From Korobacter sp036501185 (GTDB lineage: Bacteria; Acidobacteriota; Terriglobia; Terriglobales; Acidobacteriaceae): a stretch of DNA of 64,000 bases. The stretch lies in NCBI GenBank assembly GCA_036501185.1, contig DASYAU010000119.1:62001-126000 (forward strand), read 5' to 3'. Positions 53,217-60,604 of this stretch are shown here, piece by piece. The translations under genes were made by a program, and so were the position numbers. Numbering within the stretch: the stretch's first letter is position 1; each line of letters opens with the position of its first letter. The notes under the pieces were generated by a model. That model did no database searches and was not told the origin of the DNA. It was given only the letters and a program-made list of their open reading frames with translations.

Positions 53217-54368
53217 ATGAGAATCGAAACTCTCGTTCTGCGTGAAATTCGAATGCAATTGAAAGCGCCGTTTGAAACGAGTTTTGGCATAACCCAAAAC
53301 CGGCGCATCCTCCTTGTCGAGATAATCGCTGATGGCGTTCGGGGATGGGGTGATGTTACTGCGGGCGAGACGCCAGCCTACAACGCGGAAACCACCGACA
53401 CGGCATGGCATGTGATCTCCGATTTCATTGCGCCCATCGCAATCGGCAAACACCTGGATGCGGCTTCGGATTTCCCGGCGCTTGTAAAAGATATCCGCGG
53501 CCACCAGATGGCGAAGAGCGCAGTGGAAAATGCGCTTTGGGATATCGAAGCGCAGATGAAAGGCGTTTCTCTTTCCCGGCTGCTGGGCGGCACCATGAAT
53601 GAGATCTCCGCCGGGGTGTCTCTCGGGATTCGCGAGAACCCAAAAGCCCTGGCGGACCGGGTTGCGCTCGAGCTTCGCTCCGGATACCAACGCGTGAAAC
53701 TGAAGATCAAACCGGGCAAAGATTACGAGTACATCGCCGCGGTTCGAAAAGAGTTTCCGGACATTCGTCTCTCCGTGGATGCGAACTCCGCATACACTCT
53801 CCACGAAACGCCACATCTGAAAAGGCTCGACGAATTCAATCTCCTCATGATGGAACAGCCCCTGGGCTGGGATGACATCTACAGCCATTCCAAGTTGCAG
53901 GCGCAGATCGAGACAGCACTTTGTCTTGATGAATGTATTTTCAACCTGAATCACGCGCTTACTGCGATTGAACTGAAGGCGTGCCGGATCATCAACATCA
54001 AGCTCGGTCGGGTTGGTGGACATACGGAGGCGCGGCGAGTGCAAGCCGCATGCCTGGAGCGCGGCATACCAGTTTGGTGTGGAGGCATGTTGGAAGTGGG
54101 CATCGGGCGCGCACACAACATTGCCATGTCAACTCTTCCCGGGTTCACACTCCCAGGCGATGTTTCCGCCAGCCAACGTTATTGGCATGAAGACATCATC
54201 GAGCCCGCGGTCGAAGTCACGCCCAGGGGTACCATCCAGGTCCCGCAAACTCCCGGACTGGGGTACGCAGTGAAGACCAATCTCGTTGAGAAGCTCACGG
54301 TACGACACAATCGCTGGGATGCTGCTGCTTTCGCAGGCCAAGGCAAATCCGCAGTTGAGGCCGAGTGA
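53217..54368 (+). CDS. menC: OSBS / N-acylamino-acid racemase family enzyme (enolase superfamily)
   Basis: A 383-residue enzyme. The catalytic set is visible: Lys163-x-Lys165 in LKIKPG, metal ligands Asp188 (VDANSAY), Glu213 (MEQPLGWDD) and Asp238 (LCLDECI), and Lys262 (INIKLGRVGG), plus WCGGMLEVGIGRAHN. This pattern marks the o-succinylbenzoate synthase / N-succinylamino-acid racemase branch. No other menaquinone genes are near. Cotranscription with an RpiR regulator and divergence from a TonB receptor suggest racemisation of acylated amino acids in catabolism, so menC is tentative. GGAG precedes the ATG by 6 nt. Confidence 0.82.
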   Translation: MRIETLVLREIRMQLKAPFETSFGITQNRRILLVEIIADGVRGWGDVTAGETPAYNAETTDTAWHVISDFIAPIAIGKHLDAASDFPALVKDIRGHQMAKSAVENALWDIEAQMKGVSLSRLLGGTMNEISAGVSLGIRENPKALADRVALELRSGYQRVKLKIKPGKDYEYIAAVRKEFPDIRLSVDANSAYTLHETPHLKRLDEFNLLMMEQPLGWDDIYSHSKLQAQIETALCLDECIFNLNHALTAIELKACRIINIKLGRVGGHTEARRVQAACLERGIPVWCGGMLEVGIGRAHNIAMSTLPGFTLPGDVSASQRYWHEDIIEPAVEVTPRGTIQVPQTPGLGYAVKTNLVEKLTVRHNRWDAAAFAGQGKSAVEAE

Positions 54369-54536
54369 CGCCGCAGCCTGGAAAGAACGGCAGCGGCGCG
54401 GTTTTTCAGCGGCTGGCGTTTATCTGCCCGCCTCCGAGCTGTTCAGTGATGGGTATGAAGCAAATCTCCGCGCGTAATTGAACGAAGCAGGACCGCCTTG
54501 CACGCTGACGAATATGAGTTCCCTCGAGGAGAGCTG

Positions 54537-54683
54537 ATGTACACAAACTACCTGCTCCGTTTCCGGTGCATCTGCTGGTTAACCGTAGCCGTCCTGCTGA
54601 GTCAAAAACGGTGCGAAAAGGACGAGCTGGCAGCCAAAGTGGCAGCCAAACGGGCAGCCAACAGCAAGGGCTGGGTGATGTAA
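54537..54683 (+). CDS. Possible 48-residue membrane microprotein
   Basis: A short frame starting at ATG with GAGGAGAG just upstream, a much better site than chance would give. The product has a Cys/Trp-containing hydrophobic stretch (about 10-21) and an Ala/Lys tail with three AAK/AAN repeats, encoded by tandem copies of GCAGCCAA. No family is recognised. It ends 14 bp before the 3' end of the oppositely oriented tRNA-Cys gene. It could equally be a remnant left at a tRNA integration site. Confidence 0.25.
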   Translation: MYTNYLLRFRCICWLTVAVLLSQKRCEKDELAAKVAAKRAANSKGWVM

Positions 54684-54697
54684 GTTGTTGAGGGAGT

Positions 54698-54772
54698 TGG
54701 AGGCGCGGGTCGGAATCGAACCGACGCATAAAGGTTTTGCAGACCTCTCCCTTACCACTTGGGTACCGCGCC
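54698..54772 (-). tRNA. tRNA-Cys(GCA)
   Basis: Acceptor GGCGCGG/CCGCGCC, D-arm, anticodon stem GAGGT/ACCTT with loop CTGCAAA (anticodon GCA), and a T-arm with GGTTCGATTCC. The discriminator is U, typical of tRNA-Cys. The CCA end is encoded (54698-54700). Confidence 0.96.
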
Positions 54773-54840
54773 TTATCTGAACTGCCTGTATTTTATCTTA
54801 CGACACCGCGCCACCGCCGCAAACCCACGGATGCGGCTTC

Positions 54841-54872
54841 CCAAAACGCAAAACCCTCGCCGCTAGCGAGGG
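54841..54872 (-). terminator. Terminator of tRNA-Gly
   Basis: Stem CCCTCGC (54854-54860) / GCGAGGG (54866-54872), followed on the minus strand by UUUUGCGUUUU. It lies between the tRNA-Gly and tRNA-Cys genes, so these are probably separate transcripts. Confidence 0.75.
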
Positions 54873-54881
54873 ACAATACTA

Positions 54882-54956
<75 letters not shown>

Positions 54957-55005
54957 TTGCCTGTTGGTGATTTTACAACAGCTCACATGATCGCGCCAAA
55001 TCAGC

Positions 55006-55713
55006 CTACTCACGCGTCCACTGGGGGTCTTTCGCCGCGGCCACAACCTCGCCGTCGCGCATGTGAATGATGCGGTCGCCGAACTGCGCTGCCTCCGGGT
55101 TATGGGTGATCATCAACACAGTTTGGCCGAACTCCTTGTTCGACTGGCGCAGCATGTTCAGGACAATATCGGAATTCTTGGTATCAAGATTGCCCGTGGG
55201 CTCGTCGGCCAACACGATCGCCGGGCGGTTAATGAGTGCTCGCGCCAATGCCACGCGCTGCTGTTCCCCGCCGCTCAACTCAGATGGACGGTGGTCCAGT
55301 CTCTTGTCGATCCCAAGCAGTGCCGTAATCTTTTGAAACATCGCATCGTCTTCCGCAGTCGACTTGCGTCCGGCGATATCACGCGCAATCGAAATATTGT
55401 CGCGTGCGCTCAGCGTCGGCAGAAGGTTGAATTTCTGGAAGACAAATCCGATCTTCGACTTACGCAGCCGCGTGCGGTCGGCATCGTTGAGTTGGGCAAA
55501 GTCGGTGCCACCGATCAGCACCCGTCCGCCGCTCGCCTTTGTCAGGCCGCCCAATATATAGAAGAGTGTCGATTTCCCACTGCCCGACGGTCCTACGATG
55601 CTGACGAATTCGCCTTCTTCGACATCGAACGAAACGCCGCGGAGCGCCGGAACATCTACTTTGCCGATTTTGTAAGTTTTGCGCAGGTCCTGCGCCTGGA
55701 TAATGGCAGCCAT
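55006..55713 (-). CDS. LolD/MacB-type ABC transporter ATP-binding protein
   Basis: About 235 residues: Walker A GPSGSGKSTLFYILGGL, Q-loop FVFQKFNLLPTLSA, signature LSGGEQQRVALARAL, Walker B IVLADEPTGNLD and H-loop MITHN. The ATPase group is that of LolD, MacB and FtsE (lipoprotein release, efflux or mechanotransmission). No permease gene adjoins it here: DoxX is upstream and the tRNAs downstream, so its partner must be elsewhere. I chose ATG 55713; the frame is open for seven more codons, to a start at 55734. Confidence 0.88.
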   Translation of the reverse strand: MAAIIQAQDLRKTYKIGKVDVPALRGVSFDVEEGEFVSIVGPSGSGKSTLFYILGGLTKASGGRVLIGGTDFAQLNDADRTRLRKSKIGFVFQKFNLLPTLSARDNISIARDIAGRKSTAEDDAMFQKITALLGIDKRLDHRPSELSGGEQQRVALARALINRPAIVLADEPTGNLDTKNSDIVLNMLRQSNKEFGQTVLMITHNPEAAQFGDRIIHMRDGEVVAAAKDPQWTRE

Positions 55714-55825
55714 GGAATGAGGTCGCCCAGACATGGCGGGCCATGACGGAGCGAAACTTTGATATTACATGATTGTGGGCGCTCCCTGTCTCGCCTCGCC
55801 ACCAACTGGGTCAGCATTCGCGCAG

Positions 55826-56257
55826 TTAGGGGTTGCCACCCGCAGGAGCGGCTGCCTTGGTTGGCCAACGCAACGCCCAGCGGCCCGGGCCGCTGTAAGC
55901 AAGCATGAGGAGCCCGCCCATGATTGCGAGGTTCTTCCGGAAATGAGTCTCCTGCATTCCGGCAGCATCGCCGGAATACGCCCAGTAGTTGTGGAGAAGA
56001 ATGGTGAGTATGACGGTGTAGCCGAACATGATGAAGGCCGCCCAGCGCGCTTGAAAGCCGGTGATCAAACAGAGCGAGCCGCCAAGTTCGATGACAGTCG
56101 CAAGCGAGAGTAGGAGCGGAACCAATGGGAGATGGTGACGCGCCATGTAGAACTCGTTGCCGCTCCAACCGAACACCTTTGCAATCCCGCTGGTGAGATA
56201 GATGTAAGTGATGAGGAGCCTGCCTGCGAATGGAAGCAACGGGTGCTCGAAACTCAT
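55826..56257 (-). CDS. DoxX family membrane protein
   Basis: About 143 residues with four hydrophobic helices. LLITYIYLTSGIAKVFGW near the start and LATVIELGGSLCLITGFQARWAAF are DoxX signatures, and HNYWAYSGDAAGMQETHFRKNLAIMGGLLML completes the pattern in two parts. Family members are small quinone- or redox-linked membrane proteins of poorly defined role. ATG 56257 has GGAGG 6 nt upstream, which decides the start. Confidence 0.88.
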   Translation of the reverse strand: MSFEHPLLPFAGRLLITYIYLTSGIAKVFGWSGNEFYMARHHLPLVPLLLSLATVIELGGSLCLITGFQARWAAFIMFGYTVILTILLHNYWAYSGDAAGMQETHFRKNLAIMGGLLMLAYSGPGRWALRWPTKAAAPAGGNP

Positions 56258-56385
56258 CACCACCTCCGGCACACGCAAAGGTTGCGTGCCGTCGAACGTC
56301 GATTATTCCACCCTTACACTCTCATTTCGGCGGTGCCCATCCCACAAATCCCTTCGTTTTGCCGCAAACCTGCTTTTGCTACAAC

Positions 56386-56411
56386 AAAAAAGGCATGGCC
56401 GAAGCCATGCC
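56386..56411 (-). terminator. Rho-independent terminator of the Ig-like secreted protein gene
   Basis: A perfect 8-bp stem GGCATGGC/GCCATGCC with loop CGAA, followed by six U on the minus strand (A-run 56386-56391). It lies 25 bp after the stop codon at 56436. Confidence 0.9.
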
Positions 56412-56435
56412 CCTTGGAGTTTCGCTCAACTCCGG

Positions 56436-57407
56436 TTACCAGGCGCTGAGGGTGACCTTGTCGGCCCACTCGGAGTACGCCGTATTCTGACCGTCGCCAT
56501 CAATCTGGATCGCTACATTCAGTTCCTTGCTGCTGGACGATTCCGGATAGTAGCTCTTATTGATGTACGTCTTTTTCCCATTGAGAGTGATCGAAACAAA
56601 TTTCAGTTTCCCGCTTGCCCGCTGGAACTCCCAAGTCAGGTGGTTCCATTTGTAAGCCGTGGGGGTAGTGCACGCGAGCGACGTCAGCATCCACTTGTGG
56701 TCCTTCGCGTCATAAATCTTCCAAACGTGATTGTTCTTAACGTCGCACTCGGTGCCGAAGATATACTTCTGCCCGTTCAGACCCTGATTCACATCGAACT
56801 CCAGCGCCTGGGCCGCACTCGGATTGCTGAGATAGAAGTACAACTCGTATTGAAAATTGCTGACTGAGTTATTCGCGCCAAGTTGCTTCCACCAGAGGCC
56901 ATTGGAGTAAGCGGTACTTCCCTTCAGATAAAACTTGGACGCTTTGCCGGTAAGTGAGGGCGACGAGAGGAACTGCGTCATCTCGACGGTCGCCGTGTGG
57001 CCATCACCAGCGGCGCCCGCGCATTTATCGCACGATTCCCAGCCCGACATCTCGTGGATGTCGGAATAAACCTTCGCATTAGAAGGAACACCCGAACTAC
57101 TTGCAGTAAAGCTAAGTGCATCGGAAGAGAGGACGTTTCCCGCCGAATCTTTTGCCTGCACCACAAGTCGGTGGGTACCGGCGCTCACCGTGAGGGTGGT
57201 GCTCACCTTCGAGGATGCCACCGAATAAACTTCGTTGGTGTCGATATAAACAATACTGCGTTCGATGGTATGCGTGGATGATGCCGAAGAAGAAATCTTT
57301 ACCGACGTGGAAACTGTGGATCCGTTGGTTGGAGAAGATACGGTGACGGATGCGACTGCCGCCGTCCCAAGGAGGCACACCATCGCCCCCAGAATTGAAA
57401 TACGCAT
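56436..57407 (-). CDS. Secreted protein with Ig-like and lectin-like domains
   Basis: A 323-residue protein with a signal peptide (LGAMVCLLGTAAVASV). Residues about 20-105 form a Big/Ig-like beta domain (VSSPTNGSTVSTSVKIS, GTHRLVVQAKDSAGNV). The rest (about 110-323) is rich in aromatic beta strands, with a CDKC pair and TAYKWNHLTWEFQRASGKL, suggesting a concanavalin-A-like lectin fold. Probably exported to the surface or medium; a carbohydrate-binding role is inferred. The upstream 444 bp are unusually rich in repeats. Confidence 0.75.
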   Translation of the reverse strand: MRISILGAMVCLLGTAAVASVTVSSPTNGSTVSTSVKISSSASSTHTIERSIVYIDTNEVYSVASSKVSTTLTVSAGTHRLVVQAKDSAGNVLSSDALSFTASSSGVPSNAKVYSDIHEMSGWESCDKCAGAAGDGHTATVEMTQFLSSPSLTGKASKFYLKGSTAYSNGLWWKQLGANNSVSNFQYELYFYLSNPSAAQALEFDVNQGLNGQKYIFGTECDVKNNHVWKIYDAKDHKWMLTSLACTTPTAYKWNHLTWEFQRASGKLKFVSITLNGKKTYINKSYYPESSSSKELNVAIQIDGDGQNTAYSEWADKVTLSAW

Positions 57408-57582
57408 TAGAGCCTCCGTTGCCCAGAAAGTCGTACAGTTGCTTCAGTCTTCCGTTAAAGGTTGTGGCCAGAAAACGTTTCAACTTTCCAATGAGCGCAG
57501 GTTAGCGATGCATCTACTCTGGCTACATACTCATTAGGGCTTAGGGGCTTTGCAGTTTTCACCCTAAAGTCCATCAGTGAAA

Positions 57583-57658
57583 TCACCTAGGCAAGTACTA
57601 CGTCTGCTTTCGTAATCCAGAGTTCAAGCCCACTGCTTTCAATCGCTTACCTAGGTGG
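57583..57658. repeat. CCTAGG inverted repeat with nested CTGCTTTC direct repeats
   Basis: TCACCTAGGCAAG at 57583-57595 and CTTACCTAGGTGG at 57646-57658 are inverted copies, 11 of 13 positions paired. Between them CTGCTTTC occurs at 57604-57611 and 57633-57640. A related palindrome TCACCTGAGGTGA lies at 57737-57749. All are in the 444-bp gap (57408-57851) upstream of the secreted Ig-like protein gene. They could be operators or a folded leader. Confidence 0.6.
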
Positions 57659-57765
57659 AACTCCGGAATCTGGTGTCAAAATGATTTTTGCGGCGCAGGG
57701 CAATGTGGAAATCCAGCAACTCTGCTTCTCGGGTAATCACCTGAGGTGAGTTGCTGTTTTGTAAA

Positions 57766-57835
57766 CGAGACGCGAAGACCGGCCGCGCAGCCCCGCAGCA
57801 TTTCGTTTGCTGGGGCAACGGGCCGGTTTGTCTCG
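57766..57835. other. Long nested hairpin of about 70 nt
   Basis: Nested pairings: CGAGAC (57766-57771) with GTCTCG (57830-57835), ACCGGCC (57778-57784) with GGCCGGT (57821-57827), GCCC (57790-57793) with GGGC (57813-57816), and CAGC (57796-57799) with GCTG (57809-57812). It ends 16 bp beyond the stop of the receiver gene at 57852 and could be its terminator, though no U-tract follows on either strand. Confidence 0.65.
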
Positions 57836-57851
57836 CCGAACCGGACTGCGC

Positions 57852-58289
57852 TTACGCGCTGGCAGTTCGTACTGAAGGTCGTATCTCGATCTCGGTTCCC
57901 ACGGAGAGCAGTGGTCGTTTTGGCCCGCGCTTGCGGACCAGCATCAGGCGAATCCTCTCGAGCAATTCAATGGGCGCGTGACTTCCTTTGGGGAGGAACA
58001 AGTCGGCGCAAGTATCGCCAGTGCAGAACTTGGTGTGTCCGGAAAACAGGATGGCGGGAGTAAACGGCGAGACTTCCTTGGCCTGCCTGATCAGTTCGTT
58101 ACCATCCAACTCCGGCATCACCAGGTCGGTAAGCAACAGGTCCACTCCTCCACGGCGAAAAATTTCCAGTGCCTCGCGCCCGTTGTGGCTGGTCAGCACC
58201 CGATATCCACGGGTTTCCAGCATCACTTTTCGAATCGACAGGGACTGTTCGTTATCGTCAACGCAGAGGATCGTCCGCTTAGGTTTCAT
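57852..58289 (-). CDS. Stand-alone response regulator receiver
   Basis: About 145 residues: a receiver domain with acidic pair CVDDNEQS, phospho-acceptor in LLLTDLVMPELDGN, and LFSGHTKFCTGDTCADLFLPKGS around the switch. The conserved Lys is in FLPKGSHAP instead of the usual KP. No output domain follows. The loop has two cysteines (FCTGDTC), an unusual pair that could respond to redox state. The ATG at 58289 and an in-frame GTG at 58301 are both possible starts; neither has a good ribosome-binding site. No kinase is adjacent. Confidence 0.82.
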   Translation of the reverse strand: MKPKRTILCVDDNEQSLSIRKVMLETRGYRVLTSHNGREALEIFRRGGVDLLLTDLVMPELDGNELIRQAKEVSPFTPAILFSGHTKFCTGDTCADLFLPKGSHAPIELLERIRLMLVRKRGPKRPLLSVGTEIEIRPSVRTASA

Positions 58290-58549
58290 GAGGGAGGGCA
58301 CCGCACGACGGCCGCGTGCGGGCTTCCGTCGTCCACTTTCTTTTCCAATTTTTCTCGAGCCAGAGCGAGGCTGATCCTACGAGCCGATGTTCGTGCTGTA
58401 AAGTAACCTTTCTAGTAATCCCGCCTGTGAAAGATGTGGAAAATGTCCGGGGCTGCTTCGTAATCACGCTTCTGCTGTGACGCTCTTGTGAATAACATTC
58501 GTCGAGGTAACCATGAAGTGCCACAACACTGGTGCGCTCTGCATGCGCA

Positions 58550-59440
58550 TCAGAGCGAAAGCGTCGCTTCCGACACTTGAACGCAATGCCCTCCCACCCG
58601 GACATTCTTGACCGCGGTGTTCGTTTTCGTCGCCCGGAAGTGGATCCGGCTCGGTCGGTGAATCTCAAATCCCTGCTCGATGATTGCCCTCTCCTCAGAT
58701 TTCACCACCCCATGTTGCACGGCCCACGATGCGCAGCAACCGCCTGCCGATCCTGTCGCCGGGTCTTCGCCGTTGTAAAAAATCATGCGCGCGTGCAGCG
58801 TCGACTGCGGTTCCACGGTCTCGCGAGAAACGAAATACAGGAACTTTGCGTCCGTCTTCTCCATGTAGTCCGCGGCTGCCTGCCAGCTAAAACGCAGGTT
58901 CCGCATGGACCACAGCGTCTTCACCGGCACGATTGCAAATGGCATACCGGTAGAAACGGTCTGGATCGGCAAGCTCGCATCGAGATCCTTCGCCGTCAGC
59001 CCCGCAACTTTCGCCACCGCCTCGCGATCCGAGTGGATCTGCCCGAACTCCGGGTCACGCTGCCGCATCTCGCCGAATGCAAGTCCTTGCGCATCCCGCG
59101 TAAAGGACACCGGGATCTTCCCAACATTTAATGCCAAGGCGATGTCATCCTTCTTGTCGCGTTGATGCAGTACATACGCCGTTCCCAGCGTGGGATGTCC
59201 CGCGAACGGCAGCTCTTCGGCCACGGTGAATATCCGAACACGAACTCCTTCGCGCGCCTCCGTTTCCGCGTCCCGTGGCAGGACGAATGTCGTTTCCGAC
59301 AGGTTCGTCTCCCGCGCAATTGCCTGCATCTCGTCATCGCTGAGCCCACGACTATCGAGAAATACCGCGAGCATATTGCCTTCGAGGGCGGTGGAAGAAA
59401 AAACATCAAGCTGAACGTAAGCGAAAGATCGGCCACCCAT
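58550..59440 (-). CDS. PhzF family isomerase/epimerase-like protein
   Basis: A 296-residue protein with the PhzF layout: FAYVQLDVFSSTALEGN at the start, RETNLSETTFVLP carrying the catalytic Glu (about 45), EELPFAGHPTLGTA (about 75) and GEDPATGSAGGC (about 220). PhzF proteins isomerise substrates such as dihydro-hydroxyanthranilate, but most members have unknown roles. No phenazine genes are near. AGGAG is about 7 nt upstream of the ATG. Confidence 0.9.
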   Translation of the reverse strand: MGGRSFAYVQLDVFSSTALEGNMLAVFLDSRGLSDDEMQAIARETNLSETTFVLPRDAETEAREGVRVRIFTVAEELPFAGHPTLGTAYVLHQRDKKDDIALALNVGKIPVSFTRDAQGLAFGEMRQRDPEFGQIHSDREAVAKVAGLTAKDLDASLPIQTVSTGMPFAIVPVKTLWSMRNLRFSWQAAADYMEKTDAKFLYFVSRETVEPQSTLHARMIFYNGEDPATGSAGGCCASWAVQHGVVKSEERAIIEQGFEIHRPSRIHFRATKTNTAVKNVRVGGHCVQVSEATLSL

Positions 59441-59547
59441 GGAGAGACTCCTGATTGCGAATTGCCAATTGGATTCTCTAAGCGACCGAACGGATCAGAA
59501 ATTATGTGAGGTAGCCGGCGAAGGAAACACCGGTGATGGCAGGGCGG

Positions 59548-59949
59548 CTAGTGCGTGGCCAAATCATCCTCGCAGCCGTCCCTTAGCTCAGTTACATGAT
59601 TGACGCGAAGGATTTTCCGAGGGGAACTCTTTGGGCTTCCGCTGTCCACCGTCCGACCCGCCACATCCGAGTGCCCGGCTGCAGGTAAGGCATCCCCGGT
59701 GAGTTCTACCGTACGTCCCACCAGCGGCGGTAACTCTGAGCTGTCGTCCTTGACCACCCAGACCTCACCATCCCCAGTATTCACCGTGAAACCGGTTTCG
59801 TCTTTCGACAGGCAACCGCTGACCGTCACCACGGTTGTAGCGTCGGTCGAGCCATCACCGGGCGCCGATTGTGCCCATGCATATACACCGCTGGCAACTA
59901 GCGCAATCACGCAGAGAAAACCTCGGAATGCAAATCGAGAACGGGACAT
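59548..59949 (-). CDS. Small secreted hypothetical protein
   Basis: A 133-residue protein with a signal peptide (GFLCVIALVASGVYAWAQ). The mature part has a probable small beta-barrel with VSGCLSKDETGFTVNTGDG and VGRVELTG-like strands (PLVGRTVELTGDA), as in OB-fold-like periplasmic proteins, with two cysteines. GAGGGG lies just upstream of the ATG. No functional family is recognised. Confidence 0.72.
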   Translation of the reverse strand: MSRSRFAFRGFLCVIALVASGVYAWAQSAPGDGSTDATTVVTVSGCLSKDETGFTVNTGDGEVWVVKDDSSELPPLVGRTVELTGDALPAAGHSDVAGRTVDSGSPKSSPRKILRVNHVTELRDGCEDDLATH

Positions 59950-60038
59950 GAAACCCCTCGTTCCTATGATGCCGATTCGAACTATACAGCTTCCCGGCCG
60001 CCACCCGTCTCAACATCGGCTGCTAGAATCGAACGCAC

Positions 60039-60137
60039 GGAAGCGCATGGGGTCCGGTGACCTCCCCGGTCTTCAAAACCGGTGTTTGGCGAGCTCGTCT
60101 CGTCAAGGGTGTGTTCGACTCGCACACGCTTCCGCCA
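60039..60137 (+). tRNA. selC: tRNA-Sec(UCA), selenocysteine tRNA
   Basis: A 99-nt tRNA with acceptor GGAAGCG/CGCTTCC, a 6-bp D-stem GGGGTC/GACCTC closed by a 4-nt loop, anticodon stem CCGGT/ACCGG with loop CTTCAAA (anticodon TCA), a long variable arm with an 8-bp stem TTGGCGAG/CTCGTCAA, T-loop TTCGACT and encoded GCCA. The long D-stem, large extra arm and UCA anticodon are diagnostic. The eighth acceptor pair is a C-A mismatch. No selA, selB or selD gene is in the window. Confidence 0.96.
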
Positions 60138-60158
60138 TCCACCCCCGCAGATCCGAAC

Positions 60159-60485
60159 CTATTTTTCGACCAGGCAGTACTCCCCGACCGCGCTGGCATT
60201 CCCGCTGTCCGGATCATCCGTGGTTAGATAGAGGTCCACATTCTGGCACTCATACACGCCGTGGTTTTTGGCCAGCTTTACCATCCAGTACTCGCCCGCT
60301 TTCGGCGCCGCACATTGCGGGAACCCTTCATTGCAGTTCAGCTCGAGACTTTGTTTGCCCTCGCTGACTGTCACAATTACCACGCCACTATTTTTCTCGG
60401 TGCCTTTCACCGTGATTTTCGATTTTTCCTGCGCAAACCCCTGCACAGCAAACAAAACAATCAAGAAAACAATGAATCGTTTCAT
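60159..60485 (-). CDS. Small secreted hypothetical protein with four cysteines
   Basis: About 108 residues: signal peptide MKRFIVFLIVLFAVQGFAQ, then a compact beta-rich domain with ELNCNEGFPQCAAPKAGEYW and YECQNVDLYL, giving four cysteines able to form two disulfides. ATG 60485 has AAGGA about 9 nt upstream and begins right at the signal peptide; the frame is open eight more codons. Function unknown. It converges on the tRNA-Sec gene, 21 bp away. Confidence 0.75.
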   Translation of the reverse strand: MKRFIVFLIVLFAVQGFAQEKSKITVKGTEKNSGVVIVTVSEGKQSLELNCNEGFPQCAAPKAGEYWMVKLAKNHGVYECQNVDLYLTTDDPDSGNASAVGEYCLVEK

Positions 60486-60604
60486 AGCGCACATCCTTGT
60501 CCGCCGCACTGCGGACGGTTTAGGTTCATCATCCCGCGCCAGGAATCGGTTGTCTGTGACGTACGTCGCACCTCTTCGGCCACTTTATAATCGGGACTCG
60601 ACAT

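Noticed and set aside
53130..54116. A 328-codon minus-strand frame over the racemase gene
   Set aside because: The plus-strand racemase has the full enolase-superfamily catalytic set, so the opposite frame is a by-product of codon bias.
53217..54368. Assignment of the enolase-superfamily gene to menaquinone synthesis with confidence
   Set aside because: OSBS and N-acylamino-acid racemases cannot be told apart by motif, and no other men gene is near, so menC is only tentative.
57541..57851. A c-di-GMP or related riboswitch before the secreted Ig-like protein
   Set aside because: The minus strand has a GCAAAGCC string, but the other conserved parts of the class I aptamer are missing, so the resemblance is too weak to call.
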